From: Spodoptera frugiperda
Taxonomy: Eukaryota; Arthropoda; Insecta; Lepidoptera; Noctuidae
Assembly: GCF_023101765.2 (NCBI RefSeq)
Contig: NC_064216.1
Span: 7,071,545-7,135,544, forward strand
Length of the DNA: 64,000 bases
Direction of reading: 5' to 3'
The position numbers and the translations under genes were made by a program. Of the stretch, positions 29,104-40,419 are shown piece by piece. The notes below the pieces were generated by a model that saw only the letters and a program-made list of their open reading frames with translations, was not told the DNA's origin and did no database searches. Numbering within the stretch: the stretch's first letter is position 1; every line of letters starts with the position of its first letter.

Positions 29104-32100
29104 TTATTCGTGACTCCAAACTGCTTTTCTTTTTTCAACAAAACTCTTGATACCTTCTTGCCCGTCGTTTGAGTTAATATTTTGCACCATGATATCCTCT
29201 CCTAGCTTATAAGCGTCCATCAAACTTAAGTCAATTTGTTTGTAAAAGAATTCTTTGCCAAGGGCGATAACGCTTCGGCTCTTGTGTTTGATTTTCTCAA
29301 TAATTTTGTTAACTTCGTCATCTAGTTGGCTTGCTGGAACTACCTTCGTGACGAGTCCACTTTCGTAAGCTTCTTGAGCAGTTATAGGTTCACCTGAAAC
29401 ATTTGACACGTCAATGCTATGTCAGTTTCTACTCGTTATCGTGGAGTCTTAATTCTTGTGCATAAATGTTGTTGTTATGTACAGGCGTGAAATGTCACTG
29501 ATAAGGATGTGAGATTTCTTTAGTTCATTTCTATAGTCAACTATAAAAGTAATTGGAGAAGGTATAAAAAATAATACTTGGTACCTGTAAAGAGCATGTA
29601 CGTAGCCCTAGATTTAGGTACACATCGTCCTACAGCTATCCCAGGCGTTGAGCAAAATATGCCAAAGTTAGCTCTGAAATTATTGAATAGTTATAAAAAT
29701 ATTTTAAACCTTAGGTGTTAGTTATAAGGTTTATATTATAATCAGTTGTTTACCCAGGTGTGGAGAATTTACTGGTGTCAGAACATACAATCATGTCGCA
29801 GGTGGCGACCAATTGGCAGCCTGCTGCCGTAGCGAAGCCATTTACCTAGCAAAATGTTGAATGAAAATGAATTGTTATTGATACTATGGAAAGATTAAAG
29901 ATACCAATCACCAGTGATTTTAGGTAGGTATGTATGTTGATGTGTAACAAAGAACATTCAAGCAAAACTATTATATTTTTCTGATGATTTAACATGAGTC
30001 AATGGGCACGCAAGACAACAGGTATACAAATACATAGGTTCTATGTAAATAGTAATTATGTATATTAGAGAAAAACAGAATGGCAAATAATTATCTACAC
30101 AGGCATTTTATTTTACGTGGGTACGACGATGGATCGTGGATAATTTAATAGAAAATAATCTACCTGTATGAATGTTGTTATTGTAAAAATGGTTATGGGT
30201 ATGGGGTTACCAGGATCACCGAAAATAAGACTTGTATTAGGTTTTAGTGCTAATGAGCTTTATTAGTACTTAGAGCAAAACACATAGTTATTACAGACAG
30301 ACACATATGTGAATGGATTAGTATATTATTATAATGTAGTAGTAATACCTTAGCAATTACTGGTACAGGGCTTTGAATTATAGACTTCATCAACTCGCTT
30401 GCTTTACTAAATATCAGTTTGTGTTGGTCTACACCTGTGTTGGACTGCTACAAATTGAGAACACCGATTAATCCGTTGTATGTCGGAACGCAAATCTACG
30501 CGACACACAATGTGTTTTCTATTGTGTCTCATATATATTCCGAGAGACAAGAGGTTAATTTAATCATTTTAAACATGTACTTATTCTATGTTTATGTATT
30601 TAAACCTTTCATAGGTAGGTAGTAGAGATACCTACTTTACCAGACAACTTCCATAATAAATATCGGTTAAATTCTTATTGACAACCTATTTTTATTTCAT
30701 TTAATTATATGAGATATTTTGCAACTACACAAAATTTTCTATTAATACAAGGGAGATTAAAGAGTTAGGTACTTTTTCACGAACTTACCAATTCTTTCAA
30801 ATTATGACCAGCAGAAAACACATTCCCTTTAGCACTTAAAACTATGGCCCTCAACGATTTGTCATCCTTGTTCAAATTAATAGCTTCAATAAGATTATTC
30901 ATCATTTCCAGAGACAGCGAGTTTCTACACAAAATGTAACATATATCATAAAATGCTTACATGGCTATTATTATCTTGAAATTACGATTAAAAGTACATT
31001 ATTTATTATTCATAAATACAAACTTGGTTTTCTCATGGTTAAGAGTAATTTCTCGTGTGCCATTACTTTCATTTGTGACTAGATACTGGTTATGTAGACC
31101 ACGGCAGTATACATATAGCGGTCTTATATACCTATTCTGAAAGATAAAATATGGTCAATATTTTAGACATTCAATGTATATTATTGGGTAAATATTGTAC
31201 CTACTTTTTAAATACTACTATTCTAATGCACTACATTTATTTCATTTATGTACTAAGTATATTTGATAACAATGGCGTAACAATTAAGATGATTAAACGA
31301 GCAAACGGCCTTTGACTGAAAACGCGCACGATATTATGAGCTCCAGTTGGTGCTCGAAACGAGTAGAGACCTTTCTCGAATTAGTATCAGTATTCAGCTT
31401 AGATAAACCAGTAGTCAGCTCATCTAAATAAACATGAGAGAACTGTTAGGAGAAAATTTAGTCAAGCAATCATAACAGGAATGCAAAGTGCATTAAGTTT
31501 ATTCAAATTTAGTATTGGGCTCTTATCAATATTGTTACGCCATTGTTTAATTAATCAAAATACAAATGCATTCAGTTGTACTCTGAAGTACTTTAAATAC
31601 TGACTATGACTAGGCAATTAAACAGAGTATTACAATATTGTCGTTGTCCCAGGACGGCCAATAAAGGCAAGCCTAAGATATTAAGAAAATATTAGAGTCT
31701 TCTAAAATAAGAATGTCTACAATCCGTAATTAAAAATAAATAATTAAACATCATACACAATAATTTTTCGACTGTTTTTTCAAAGAAAAAATATAAAGGA
31801 AAGTTTTAATAAATTATGTTTTGGTATAGATAAGATAGGTACTTAAGTAGGTACCTCTTTAGGAAGGTTAACCTAATGGGTACACAAATCTTAGAGACCA
31901 AAAGGAGATAAATAGGTTCTTACAATTAAAGTAGAAATACGATATAAAAACTTAAAACTATCCCTGCTTTTTATCTGAGAAATTCTCATATAAAGGGGTA
32001 AGAAATCGAAATAATATATAGCTTACGTTATACATTAAATAGGTAGGTATTTAAATATACCTACGTAAAATACATAGATTTTTGATCAGTGTATAATCAG

Positions 32101-32177
32101 TCGATAAATTCTGTATAGTAATAAAAAATAGGTATAGTTGTAAAAGTAATTTGACCCACCTGCAGTGGTTTTAACAT
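29104..32177 (-). CDS. ECHDC3: Enoyl-CoA hydratase domain-containing protein 3 (ECHDC3-type), mitochondrial
   Basis: Crotonase-superfamily protein; vertebrate ECHDC3 is mitochondrial, with an unsettled substrate. Exons on the minus strand: 32177-32160, 31136-31024, 30924-30789, 30447-30349, 29845-29754, 29673-29585, 29393-29104. They join in phase to 279 codons (278 residues; human about 300). Matches to ECHDC3 in order: FSAGHNLKEL (oxyanion-hole region), SPVPVIAKVNGFATAAGCQL, TPGANFGIFCSTPGIAVGR, LFTGEPITAQEA and the end DGQEGIKSFVEKRKAVWSHE. The first exon encodes only MLKPLQ; with exon 2 it gives a basic, acid-poor leader (MLKPLQNRYIRPLYVYCRG), a plausible mitochondrial presequence. That first exon is the least certain part; the other six are well supported. 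Exon 30447-30349 uses acceptor TTGTAG, chosen because it restores phase and alignment. Confidence 0.9.
31268..31547. mobile_element. Inverted-repeat element in intron 1 of the ECHDC3-type gene
   Basis: A 17-bp perfect inverted repeat, AACAATGGCGTAACAAT, bounds a 280-bp segment (31268-31284 and 31531-31547). The interior (ACGCGCACGATATTATGAG ... CGAAACGAGTAGAGACC) resembles segments at 37800-37905 and 60940-61024, so this is a repeat family. No open frame and no certain target duplication. Confidence 0.65.
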
Positions 32178-32403
32178 TTTTCTTCACAATATTACAAAAT
32201 ATCTTAGAATTTAGGTATTTTTTATAAAGATCTAATTTCGGTTCATAACCAAATAAAATTAACTTTTATCAAAATATCAAAACAAGTTGTTATCATTGAG
32301 CTGTCAAAATAGGGTTGTTAGACTAAAAAAATCGAAAGAAGTTTTAAAATAAAAAGCGAAGAGTAACAAAAAATCAACTTTGTAATAAATAAAATAAATT
32401 AAA
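32178..32403 (-). promoter_or_regulatory. Short gap between the DHX36 stop and the ECHDC3-type start
   Basis: Only 226 bp separate the helicase stop (32404) from the ATG at 32177. It must hold the helicase 3' UTR end and the ECHDC3-type promoter. A TGTCAAA word lies at 32302-32308, about 125 bp upstream of the ATG. No canonical AATAAA is visible on the minus strand. Confidence 0.4.
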
Positions 32404-35400
32404 TCAACGTCGCCAGGGCCTACGTGATTCATATTCGGACCTATCTGATTCCGAATCATTATCCGAAATAAAATCTAAGCATTCGTCCTCCGCTGTGATT
32501 AACTCCATGACAGCACTGAAACAAATGACGTTGGTTTAGTTTAGACGCTTCATAATTAACAGAACTGTTTTATTTTTCATAAATGAAACAAGGCATCCAC
32601 TGTAAAGTTAATTCAAAAATATTATGTTTAAATAATTGGCGTTGCTAATTTAGAAAACCATAACCGATTAAAAACTATAGTTTTTTCAAATATGTTGCCA
32701 GGTTAAAACAAAAATATTTGAAAATAATTTTCACAAATCCGTGGGCATATTTTAGATTATACTTATTGATTACTTATCAGATTATTTTAGGAACTTTAAT
32801 TAATAAATGTGGAGTACTATATGTCAGATAGCCTTCGTTTTAACCTTGACTATGACCTCGTTCGTTCAGGGTCGACCTCGGTGTTGAGGCCACGACTAAA
32901 TCAAGGTTGCTTACGTTACGTGGCCTCCCTGATATAAATATTCGCAAATATGCATACGTATAGGTGTGTTAGTACGATATAGCGATTAGTACCGAACGAG
33001 CAAACGGCGCCAAATTCAATCGTAGTTTTTTAAGTGATGAAAATTGTACTATGTATTGATGTTCTATTTATATTATTTGATTACGATACTTGATATATTT
33101 TGTAAAAAACCTTTATTAATATTGTAAAGGGAAAAGTGTGTTTGTTTGTCGCTCTTTCACATGTCGCTTCTATTTGTATCTAGACAAAGTTAAGTGGTTG
33201 GAGAATGAAATAAGCAACTTTTTTTTCCTTTAAACATGCGGGTAAACTGAATACACAATTGGCGCGGTGGCTGGGCGACTGGCTGCCGTGCAACGTGTCG
33301 CGGGTTCGACAACCGCACGTAACAACTCTTTGTGTGATCCACAGATTGTTGTTCTGGGTCTGGGTATAATGTGAATGTGAAATTGTATGTTTGTAAACGC
33401 ACCTACAACACAGGCGAAAATTCTAATGGCAGTAAAAAATCTTCAGTAAGAAATAATTCAAATAATAATAATACTCACTCCAGCACTTGATTTTCGAAGA
33501 CATTTCCACTAGCCGTATTTATGTTTGATTTATTGATCTTAGCTGCCAATACTTGATCCAACAGAGATCGCAGTTCCCATAGGTGATTCAAAGTACTCTT
33601 GTTGCAACTTACTTTAATATTGGATATTAAAATGCAGTAGTTTGACGGGTCAGGAGCTAAAATAAACATTTTTATTAGTAAATTGATTTGTGTCATTTAA
33701 GTAGATAAAGTTAAAGAAATATTACGGATTTTTATAAGGACATGCTGCGCGCATTTCTCCTCTCACACCTCTGGCTGCGATAATTGCTTGCTTTCCATCA
33801 GGCAGATCCTAAACTCGTTTGAGGTAGGTCACAAAAGGTAAAATATAAATTAGATACTGTCAAGCATTACTGCTTGAAGTTTTATTTATTTTTTATGGTT
33901 TTATTTATTGGTGGTATTCATATGGGTTAATCGCGTAAGCAAACCCATCACAATATCACCTTACCCTCAGTTATCGCCAACTCTCCAAAGAACAGGAAAG
34001 GCAATGTGTAGATTAGGGTTACATCAAACAGAAATAGGTCTGAAGATCGTTGCTTAAGCCAGTAGACCAGCCAATTGGCTCCAGGGGTATCACAAACCGG
34101 GGCTAGGGGAAACCCACGGCCTGGTGGGTAGCTCTTGAAGGCCATTACACTGCTTGGGTGCAGACTCACTGACCCATCTTCTGGTGTCCTCACCTTTAGA
34201 CGAGGGTCGAGGAAACGTTTGCGGGGGTTGATATTCTTCCACCTAAAATGTATTGTTGTTAGGTGCTAATGTTTCTGTAGCCTTAATAGTAAGAATCTCA
34301 TTTTTAATTGGTATATCATTATAAATGCGATAGAGATTTTTATTAGAGAGGAGCAAGTTCTGATCTAATTAACGAGGCTATTGGATAATTATTGTAATGA
34401 CTTACTTCACAGTCGCAATATTAGGATACAGAGAGGCCGCCACAATCGCTTTGAAGAGGCTCAGATTATCCAGGTTGCGGTTTTCCCAAGGAGACCTGAT
34501 ATCAGCACTTCGGAGGAAGCCCATCTGCTTCAAATTATCCGCAAACTGCCTCTTCATATCCGACAATAGTTCTAAAGTGTGGCAAGATAAGAAGTACTCG
34601 TATGCGAAGTTGCGCTTCTCTTGGTAGGTGCGGCAATGCTCGAATTGCATGACTGCTTCCGATATTGCCACGTGATCACTCGGCTCGCCCAGGGCTAGGG
34701 TGCGTTTCGCTTCATCTACTTCCTTTTCTTTGCCTTGAATATTACATAGAATTAAACTGCCAGTTTTAATAATTATGAGAAATGGATTGAAGAATCACAA
34801 TTAAATCTAACTACTCAATAAACTTGAATAGTAAGTAGTCAGATTCTTTAATTGAAGTTTTGATGGATCAACTAGACTTTTGGTCACCTTTAGTCATATT
34901 CTGAAAGAACTACAAGTCAAAAGCAATGCTGAAGACTTTCATTTTATTAAGATTTTTAGAAGCCTCAACTGGATCTTTCTATTCCAACCTACGAAAGTCT
35001 TAAGCTACCTTGAAGGTTCTAACTCACCAATAACGAGTTGGAAGGGGTCCTTAAATCCCCACACTGCGGCGACAGAGGCCGCACGGTTGAGACATCCGAA
35101 CAAAGTGCCCAGTAGCAACAGCTTACCAGCAGCTGGGTGCACGGGCAGGCGAGCTAAGTGCCACCCAAGTGGGGTCAACTTTTCATCGCTGTCTAAAGCA
35201 CCGATTCTGGTAAAAAATTGGATTGTATTACGATGCAGCCATAAATAAAAAGGGGTGATGAAAAACTGTCTTACTGTCTTTTTTACTTCTTTAAATTTTG
35301 ATCATTACTTCTTTTTCTGCCCTTATCTTAACAAAAATGACTTGCCTAATCTCTCCTATTAAACATCAGCACGTCATAAGAACATCATTATACTTCTTTG

Positions 35401-38400
35401 AGGCAAAAATTGAGTTTGATATCATTGTACACTTAATCTACTCAGTTTTGGACATCGTCTTTCTTTCTTTTTATCTATCTGACCATTCGTACTATACCTA
35501 CAAATATTGAGTGTACTTACTGAGACAAACGTTTAACAGCTCGTTCCACAGTGGTTTCAGCGGGAGGAGACGGCATCTTGCTCAAAGCGAGGGCTGCCTT
35601 TCCTAGACGTAGCTTCTTTATAGCTAGAACGGGCTCCAATAAGGAGTTCCGTTGTATTTCTGGCAGAAGACGTTCCGCCAGCTGACTGGCTCGGTGTGAC
35701 GTCACCAAGTGGTAACATATGCCTGGCTGACAGCGACCAGCTCGGCCACGTCTGTAAGGCAAAATAAACTCTAATATATTTGTATTAAGATATTTTTTAA
35801 ACTGTTTTATGTCACTGAAAATTTAAAGAAAGCAGCTTATCAGTTAGTGCCTAGGTCACAGTTTTAAGACAAACCCAGTTAAGAATTTAGCTCTTTGTAT
35901 ATTACTTACCGCTGTCGCAGATTAGCTTGCGCCACCCACTCTGTACGCAGAGTGGCTATATTATCCTCAATATTCAGTCCACTATACTTAATCTTACCGC
36001 AGTCAATCACATATACAATATCATCTATAGTTATAGACGTCTCAGCAATGTTTGTGGCCAGTATTATCTTCCTTACATGGTCTGGGGGTCTTTGGAATAT
36101 CTTGTGTTGTTCCAAAGACGGCAATTTTGAATGTAAAGGGTATATGTCATAGCGGGACTTTGGAAAATGATTACTAGTTTCTATCATCCTCAGAAGATTC
36201 GTTATGTCACCGATGCCTGGCAGGAAAATCAGTACCGCGCCAGGTTCTCCCTTACATATGTATAATAACAGTTCATAAATTATATTTATGTTCAAGTCTT
36301 CAATTCTTGAGTCTTTGAGCACATTGTACACTTCTCGGGGAAGCTGTTTCTTGATTGATTCAAGCCATGGAGCTATAACAAAGGTAGAATGCGTGAATTT
36401 GTAGGAAATACTGACTAATGATCATTTATATTCAAACTTTATACAGCCAGAAAACTAATCTACCCTAACCCAGAGAAAATTCATTACTAGATTTTCGACT
36501 TTAAGAACAAGCAGTAGAGTGAAAAATCCATTGATAAAAAATAAATAGAATATTCTTAGGCATGCAGCATCATATTTGGAATCTAACCAATTTCGGCTTT
36601 ATATTGTATGTCCTTCTGCATTTCTTCTTCTTGCCGCTTCCATTTCTGTCTTTGGCCTTTGTGGGCCGGTCGGGTGCCTTGGTCAAACGATGGGATGTAC
36701 CTCGTCATTTGCAGGATATCCTCTAAATAAACATCCTTTACAGGGTAGGCCAGGCCTTCAATGTGCATCATGGGGCAGTCGTCAAAATAAGACCTCAGTC
36801 TATCAGCATCTATTGTCGCACTCATTAAAATTAGTTTGAGATCTTTTCGCTGTTTGAGCACCTGGAAAATTAGTATTTATTTTAAGACCTACTATATTCG
36901 GATCTACTATAAAATACGACCGTACCTACATTTTATGGTTTAAAGAAAACTTTGAGCAGGTTTCAAAGTATCAAGACGATTCAATAAAAATCTAAATTAA
37001 TGAGGTTTTTATACAAGCAAATTAAAAATTAATACACAATTTCAAATATTGTATAGTTAGTTACCTGTTTCAACATTAACATGGATATGTCAATATCGCA
37101 GTCTCTCTCGTGTACCTCATCTAGTATCACATGACTATAGTTAGTCAAACCCTGGTTAATTTCCAGTTCAGCGAGTAAAACTCCAGTCGTACAAAATTTT
37201 ATACTACCGCGTGGTCGTTGATCCACACTAAAAATAGCAGAATACATAAGAATATAATAATTTTCGCACAAAACATAAAAGGTCCCAAGTGCGAACCCTG
37301 GGGTACACCAATCTATATGTATGTAAATTTTGGATTAAATCTTACGGGAATTACAATAAATCTGTCTGTGATAAATTTCGATAAAGTAACAGATAATCAT
37401 CGCAAGCTTAAGAAGAATCATAAATCTTAATAAGAACATTAAAAAATTTGTTCTCTATTCTAGAAGTATCACAGTTCATTCTTTTAAAACAACATCTTGT
37501 TTTAGGAACTAAATGTCTGTAGATTACTATAGATGTGTAGATAAAGTAAATTATACGTACACTTCTAATCTGACAGCATATCCTATAGATGTCCCCAATT
37601 TCTCTGACCTCTCGTCAGCAACTCTCATCGCCAAGGATGAAGCGGCTATACGCCGCGGTTGAGTGACTAAAATATGAACATTAGCACCTTTTTTATTGAC
37701 AATTGCGTCATCTAAAATTATTTGTGGAATCTGAAAACAAAAATTACTATTAGATAATAATTCAAAAACAGTCTCATTTCTTATAATACTTATAGTGGGA
37801 ATAACTGCGCACGATGCTCATGATGAGTCCCTCTGTGTTTCGAAAATAGTAGAGCTTTTCTCTATTATTATATGTGAATTAACCATGATTTTTAGTTTAA
37901 AGTCTCATTTGGCCAGTTTCGAAACTCATTAAAGGTTCCCGATTTTGCGCAAATGAGTTGACGCCAATAAGGCTTTAGATCTTTTTCAAAGTCGGTGAAT
38001 ATAAAGTTACCTGTGTAGATTTTCCACATCCAGTCTCACCACTAATAACAACCACTTGATTATTATGAAATATTTCTAGCAGTTCCTTTGCTTTCTTATA
38101 TGTTGGTAACATCTCTCGGAATTTTTTCATTTTTATATAATTATTTGATTTTATCATTTTATTATAGTCTTCATAGAATGACTCATTTAAGGCTTGAATT
38201 GTAGGGTTATTCATGGCTATAATGACTCCATCACTTAATGATTTTTCAAGTTTTTCTTCAAAAGTACCCGTAATTATGTCTTCATAGCCATATTTATAAT
38301 CACCAGCGCCTCTTAGAGGGCCTGGTGGTCTTTCATCTGATGAAAGACTGGGCTTTGCTTTTTCAGGATCTGTATTCAAATCTTCTTCACCTGATGATCC

Positions 38401-39369
38401 TACTTTTACTTCTTTTGCTTTCAATTCTTTTACATCTTCAACCTGCATTTTACAGTCCCACGAGGTGCTTGGAGCATCCAATGACTGATCAGAATATCTA
38501 ACATTTTGGTGCGCAGGATAATTATGTTTTCTTTCATAATGGTGCTCACATTTATCATCTTTTTGTATTGTAACAAATTTTATGCGTTTTGGTGGTGGCA
38601 CATGTATATTATGTTCTTTGGCAATCTTTTTAATAGATTGTATGTTTTTCTGCAGGCTTGTTAGTACTGCGGGTGGTACTGATAGATTGATCTACAATAA
38701 TAATTATAATTTAATGTAATTCTTGTTATAGTTTTCTTGCTTTTATTAAATATATGGAGATTAATTTAGAATGGAATTTGAAGAAATTGTCTGAATTTGA
38801 TTTCTTAATATTGCATGTTCAAATAGCATATAAATTCTTATTATTATAAGGTGAGGTCAGGTATCTTAGACAAAAGCTATCTGGTCAAGTCGCAAATGCA
38901 ATTTATAGCCGAGCATAAGGTTTTGAAGATTTGATCCACATATTGCTAGGCTTAGTTTGATTAGGTTTATCGATTTCGGAACCCTCAGTGTTAAAGAACA
39001 AGTTCAGAATACATTAAATTTTGCCCATACATTCGCTCCGCTCCCTATTACAAGGGACAAATAACACAACTAGTAAAAAGTATGTGACATGTCTTAAAAA
39101 TACTTGTGTATATCTTTCTAGAACTATAATTTAAGATATGGTTCAAAGACGGGATTCAATTATTTAAAATTTTGGAAGGGTGTCAATCTTGGTGAAGAAA
39201 TTCTAAAAGAAAGCTTATTTACCATAAAATCTAGATCCATATTTTTATTTTTACTTCTCTGCAGATCTCTATAATAAAGGCCGATGTCTTTGCCGCGCAA
39301 ACCATGAGGTCTGCCCCCACGATTATTATTTTTATACGACGCTCTATTCCAATTACTACGCCGCGACAT
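32404..39369 (-). CDS. DHX36: DEAH-box G-quadruplex helicase, DHX36/Rhau ortholog
   Basis: RNA/DNA helicase that unwinds G-quadruplexes. Twelve exons: 39369-39223, 38691-38011, 37730-37561, 37227-37065, 36861-36588, 36372-35910, 35751-35521, 35206-35028, 34733-34406, 34242-33965, 33656-33479, 32515-32404. All junctions agree in phase, giving 1067 residues (human DHX36 about 1008). The N terminus is Gly/Arg/Asn-rich, then GLRGKDIGLYYRDLQ (about 23-37), the DHX36-specific quadruplex-binding motif (human HPGHLKGREIGMWY). Core motifs: Walker A GETGCGKS (267-274), Ia TQPRR (299-303), II DEVH (369-372), III SAT (401-403), ATNIAETSITIDD, VI QRRGRAGR (632-639). Winged-helix, ratchet and OB-fold regions follow (LTPLGWHLARLPVHP; LPFLFFGELAI). 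Residues 50-200, mostly one exon, are poorly conserved and acidic. The C terminus RRPWRR is basic. Complete, no lesion seen. Confidence 0.96.
33254..33440 (+). repeat. tRNA-derived SINE, copy 2
   Basis: Same family as 12091-12317, inserted antisense to the helicase in its last intron (33478-32516). A box TGGCGCGGTGGC (33260-33271) is intact, but the B box is altered to GGTTCGACAAC. The body is recognisable through GTGTGATCCACAGATTGTTG and AACACAGGCGAAAATTCTAA; the A-rich tail is short. Confidence 0.88.
33745..33835 (-). repeat. Dispersed lepidopteran repeat fragment (CACCTGATGG family), copy 2
   Basis: ACCTCTGGCTGCGATAATTG and TGCTTTCCATCAGGCAGATC are the reverse-orientation form of the repeat at 12738-12810. 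It lies in a helicase intron and mimics an exon on the minus strand. Confidence 0.55.
37800..37905 (+). repeat. Dispersed repeat fragment shared with 60900-61024 and 31268-31547
   Basis: TGCGCACGATGCTCATGATG, CCCTCTGTGTTTCGAAAATA and GTAGAGCTTTTCTC closely parallel 60943-61024 (GCGCATGCTGCTCATGATGA; TCGAAACTAGTAGAGCTTA). It lies in the helicase intron between exons 38691-38011 and 37730-37561. Confidence 0.6.
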
Positions 39370-40419
39370 CGTGCGCGTTGATACTATTGTTTCTATTCGA
39401 TCAAATAAACATGTTTCATATAAAAAACAAACAAAAATACAAAATTAATTAAACAAATAATATTTTGGGGAACAAAGCGCAAGCAAGCCTTTTGAAAAAA
39501 TATTATGTTGTAGTTTTTAAGCTATTGCTCACAATCGATACACAATAAATATGAAAAATTACATACCTTTGATTTACAACTAAATATTGTCGGCAAAATT
39601 ATTGTATGTATACCGCTAATGGCAAATGGCAGGCTGTGTAAGTGTCAATTTATCTGTCAATCAATGGATGAAAGATATCAAAATCAATAATGTTTGACAT
39701 TTTTGACATTAACTTCCGTAACTTCCTCTTGAAGTCATTTGATAATCAATTTATATTGATAACAAGTAATAATAACTAATTGTATTGATCATGCAGTTTT
39801 ATTGGAACTCAATACTTATATTACTTGGGCAACTTAATACTTATAAAAGTATGTTAACGTGAAAATATTTATAAAAATATGATTTTATGCAAGAGTGAAT
39901 GAATGGATAAAATTTACACACTGCATGTAACAAACTGGGTCTGAAACGAAGTAAATATCATAAGATTTCTAAGATGCAAAAGTAAACACAGCTGATTTAG
40001 CTACGTTTACAATGAACGCAGTTACTCAACGGGAAAATAAACTGACAGTTAAATTGTCGTGTTGTTTCTTTCATATCAAAGTCAATGTCATAGAATAACA
40101 TCAAGAACTAGTCGTGTCGCGTTCTACTTCAATATTTATTTCAAAAAGTGGCAGTATACAAGGATCATTATCTTCCAGAATAAAACTGCTGTTCACATGG
40201 AATATGTAGCTGAAAGAAAGAGAGAAGAAATGGACATGAATGAAACAATAACTGAAACTATTCAAGAGTGACAGTTGTTATTCAGTCGAAACAACAATAG
40301 GTTGCATTCAGTCCATTCAATAAATCAGCAGGAAAGCAATAAAATAACAGTATGTCCAGTGTTTGAATTCATTATTTATGAATTAAAAAATATACTGTAT
40401 AACAACGTACTGCGTTAAA
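39370..40419. promoter_or_regulatory. Head-to-head promoter interval, DHX36 / GalNAc-transferase
   Basis: 1050 bp between the two divergent start codons. Near the helicase side lie TGTCAAT (39643, 39655) and TTTGACA (39693-39699, 39702-39708). A plus-strand open frame at 40059-40271 shows no domain and is probably 5' UTR or chance. Transcription starts cannot be fixed. Confidence 0.45.

Noticed and set aside
32027..32035. Alternative 9-nt first exon (ATG TAT AAC, donor GTAAGC) for the ECHDC3-type gene
   Set aside because: It is also in phase, but the exon at 32177-32160 gives a better mitochondrial-like leader and lies nearer the TGTCAAA-containing upstream region. Not excluded.
33722..33800. 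Exon-like minus-strand frame (DLPDGKQAIIAARGVRGEM) between helicase exons 10 and 11
   Set aside because: Wrong phase for the helicase (immediate stop when joined) and it matches a dispersed lepidopteran repeat present at 40752-40860 and elsewhere. The direct join of exons 10 and 11 aligns with DHX36.
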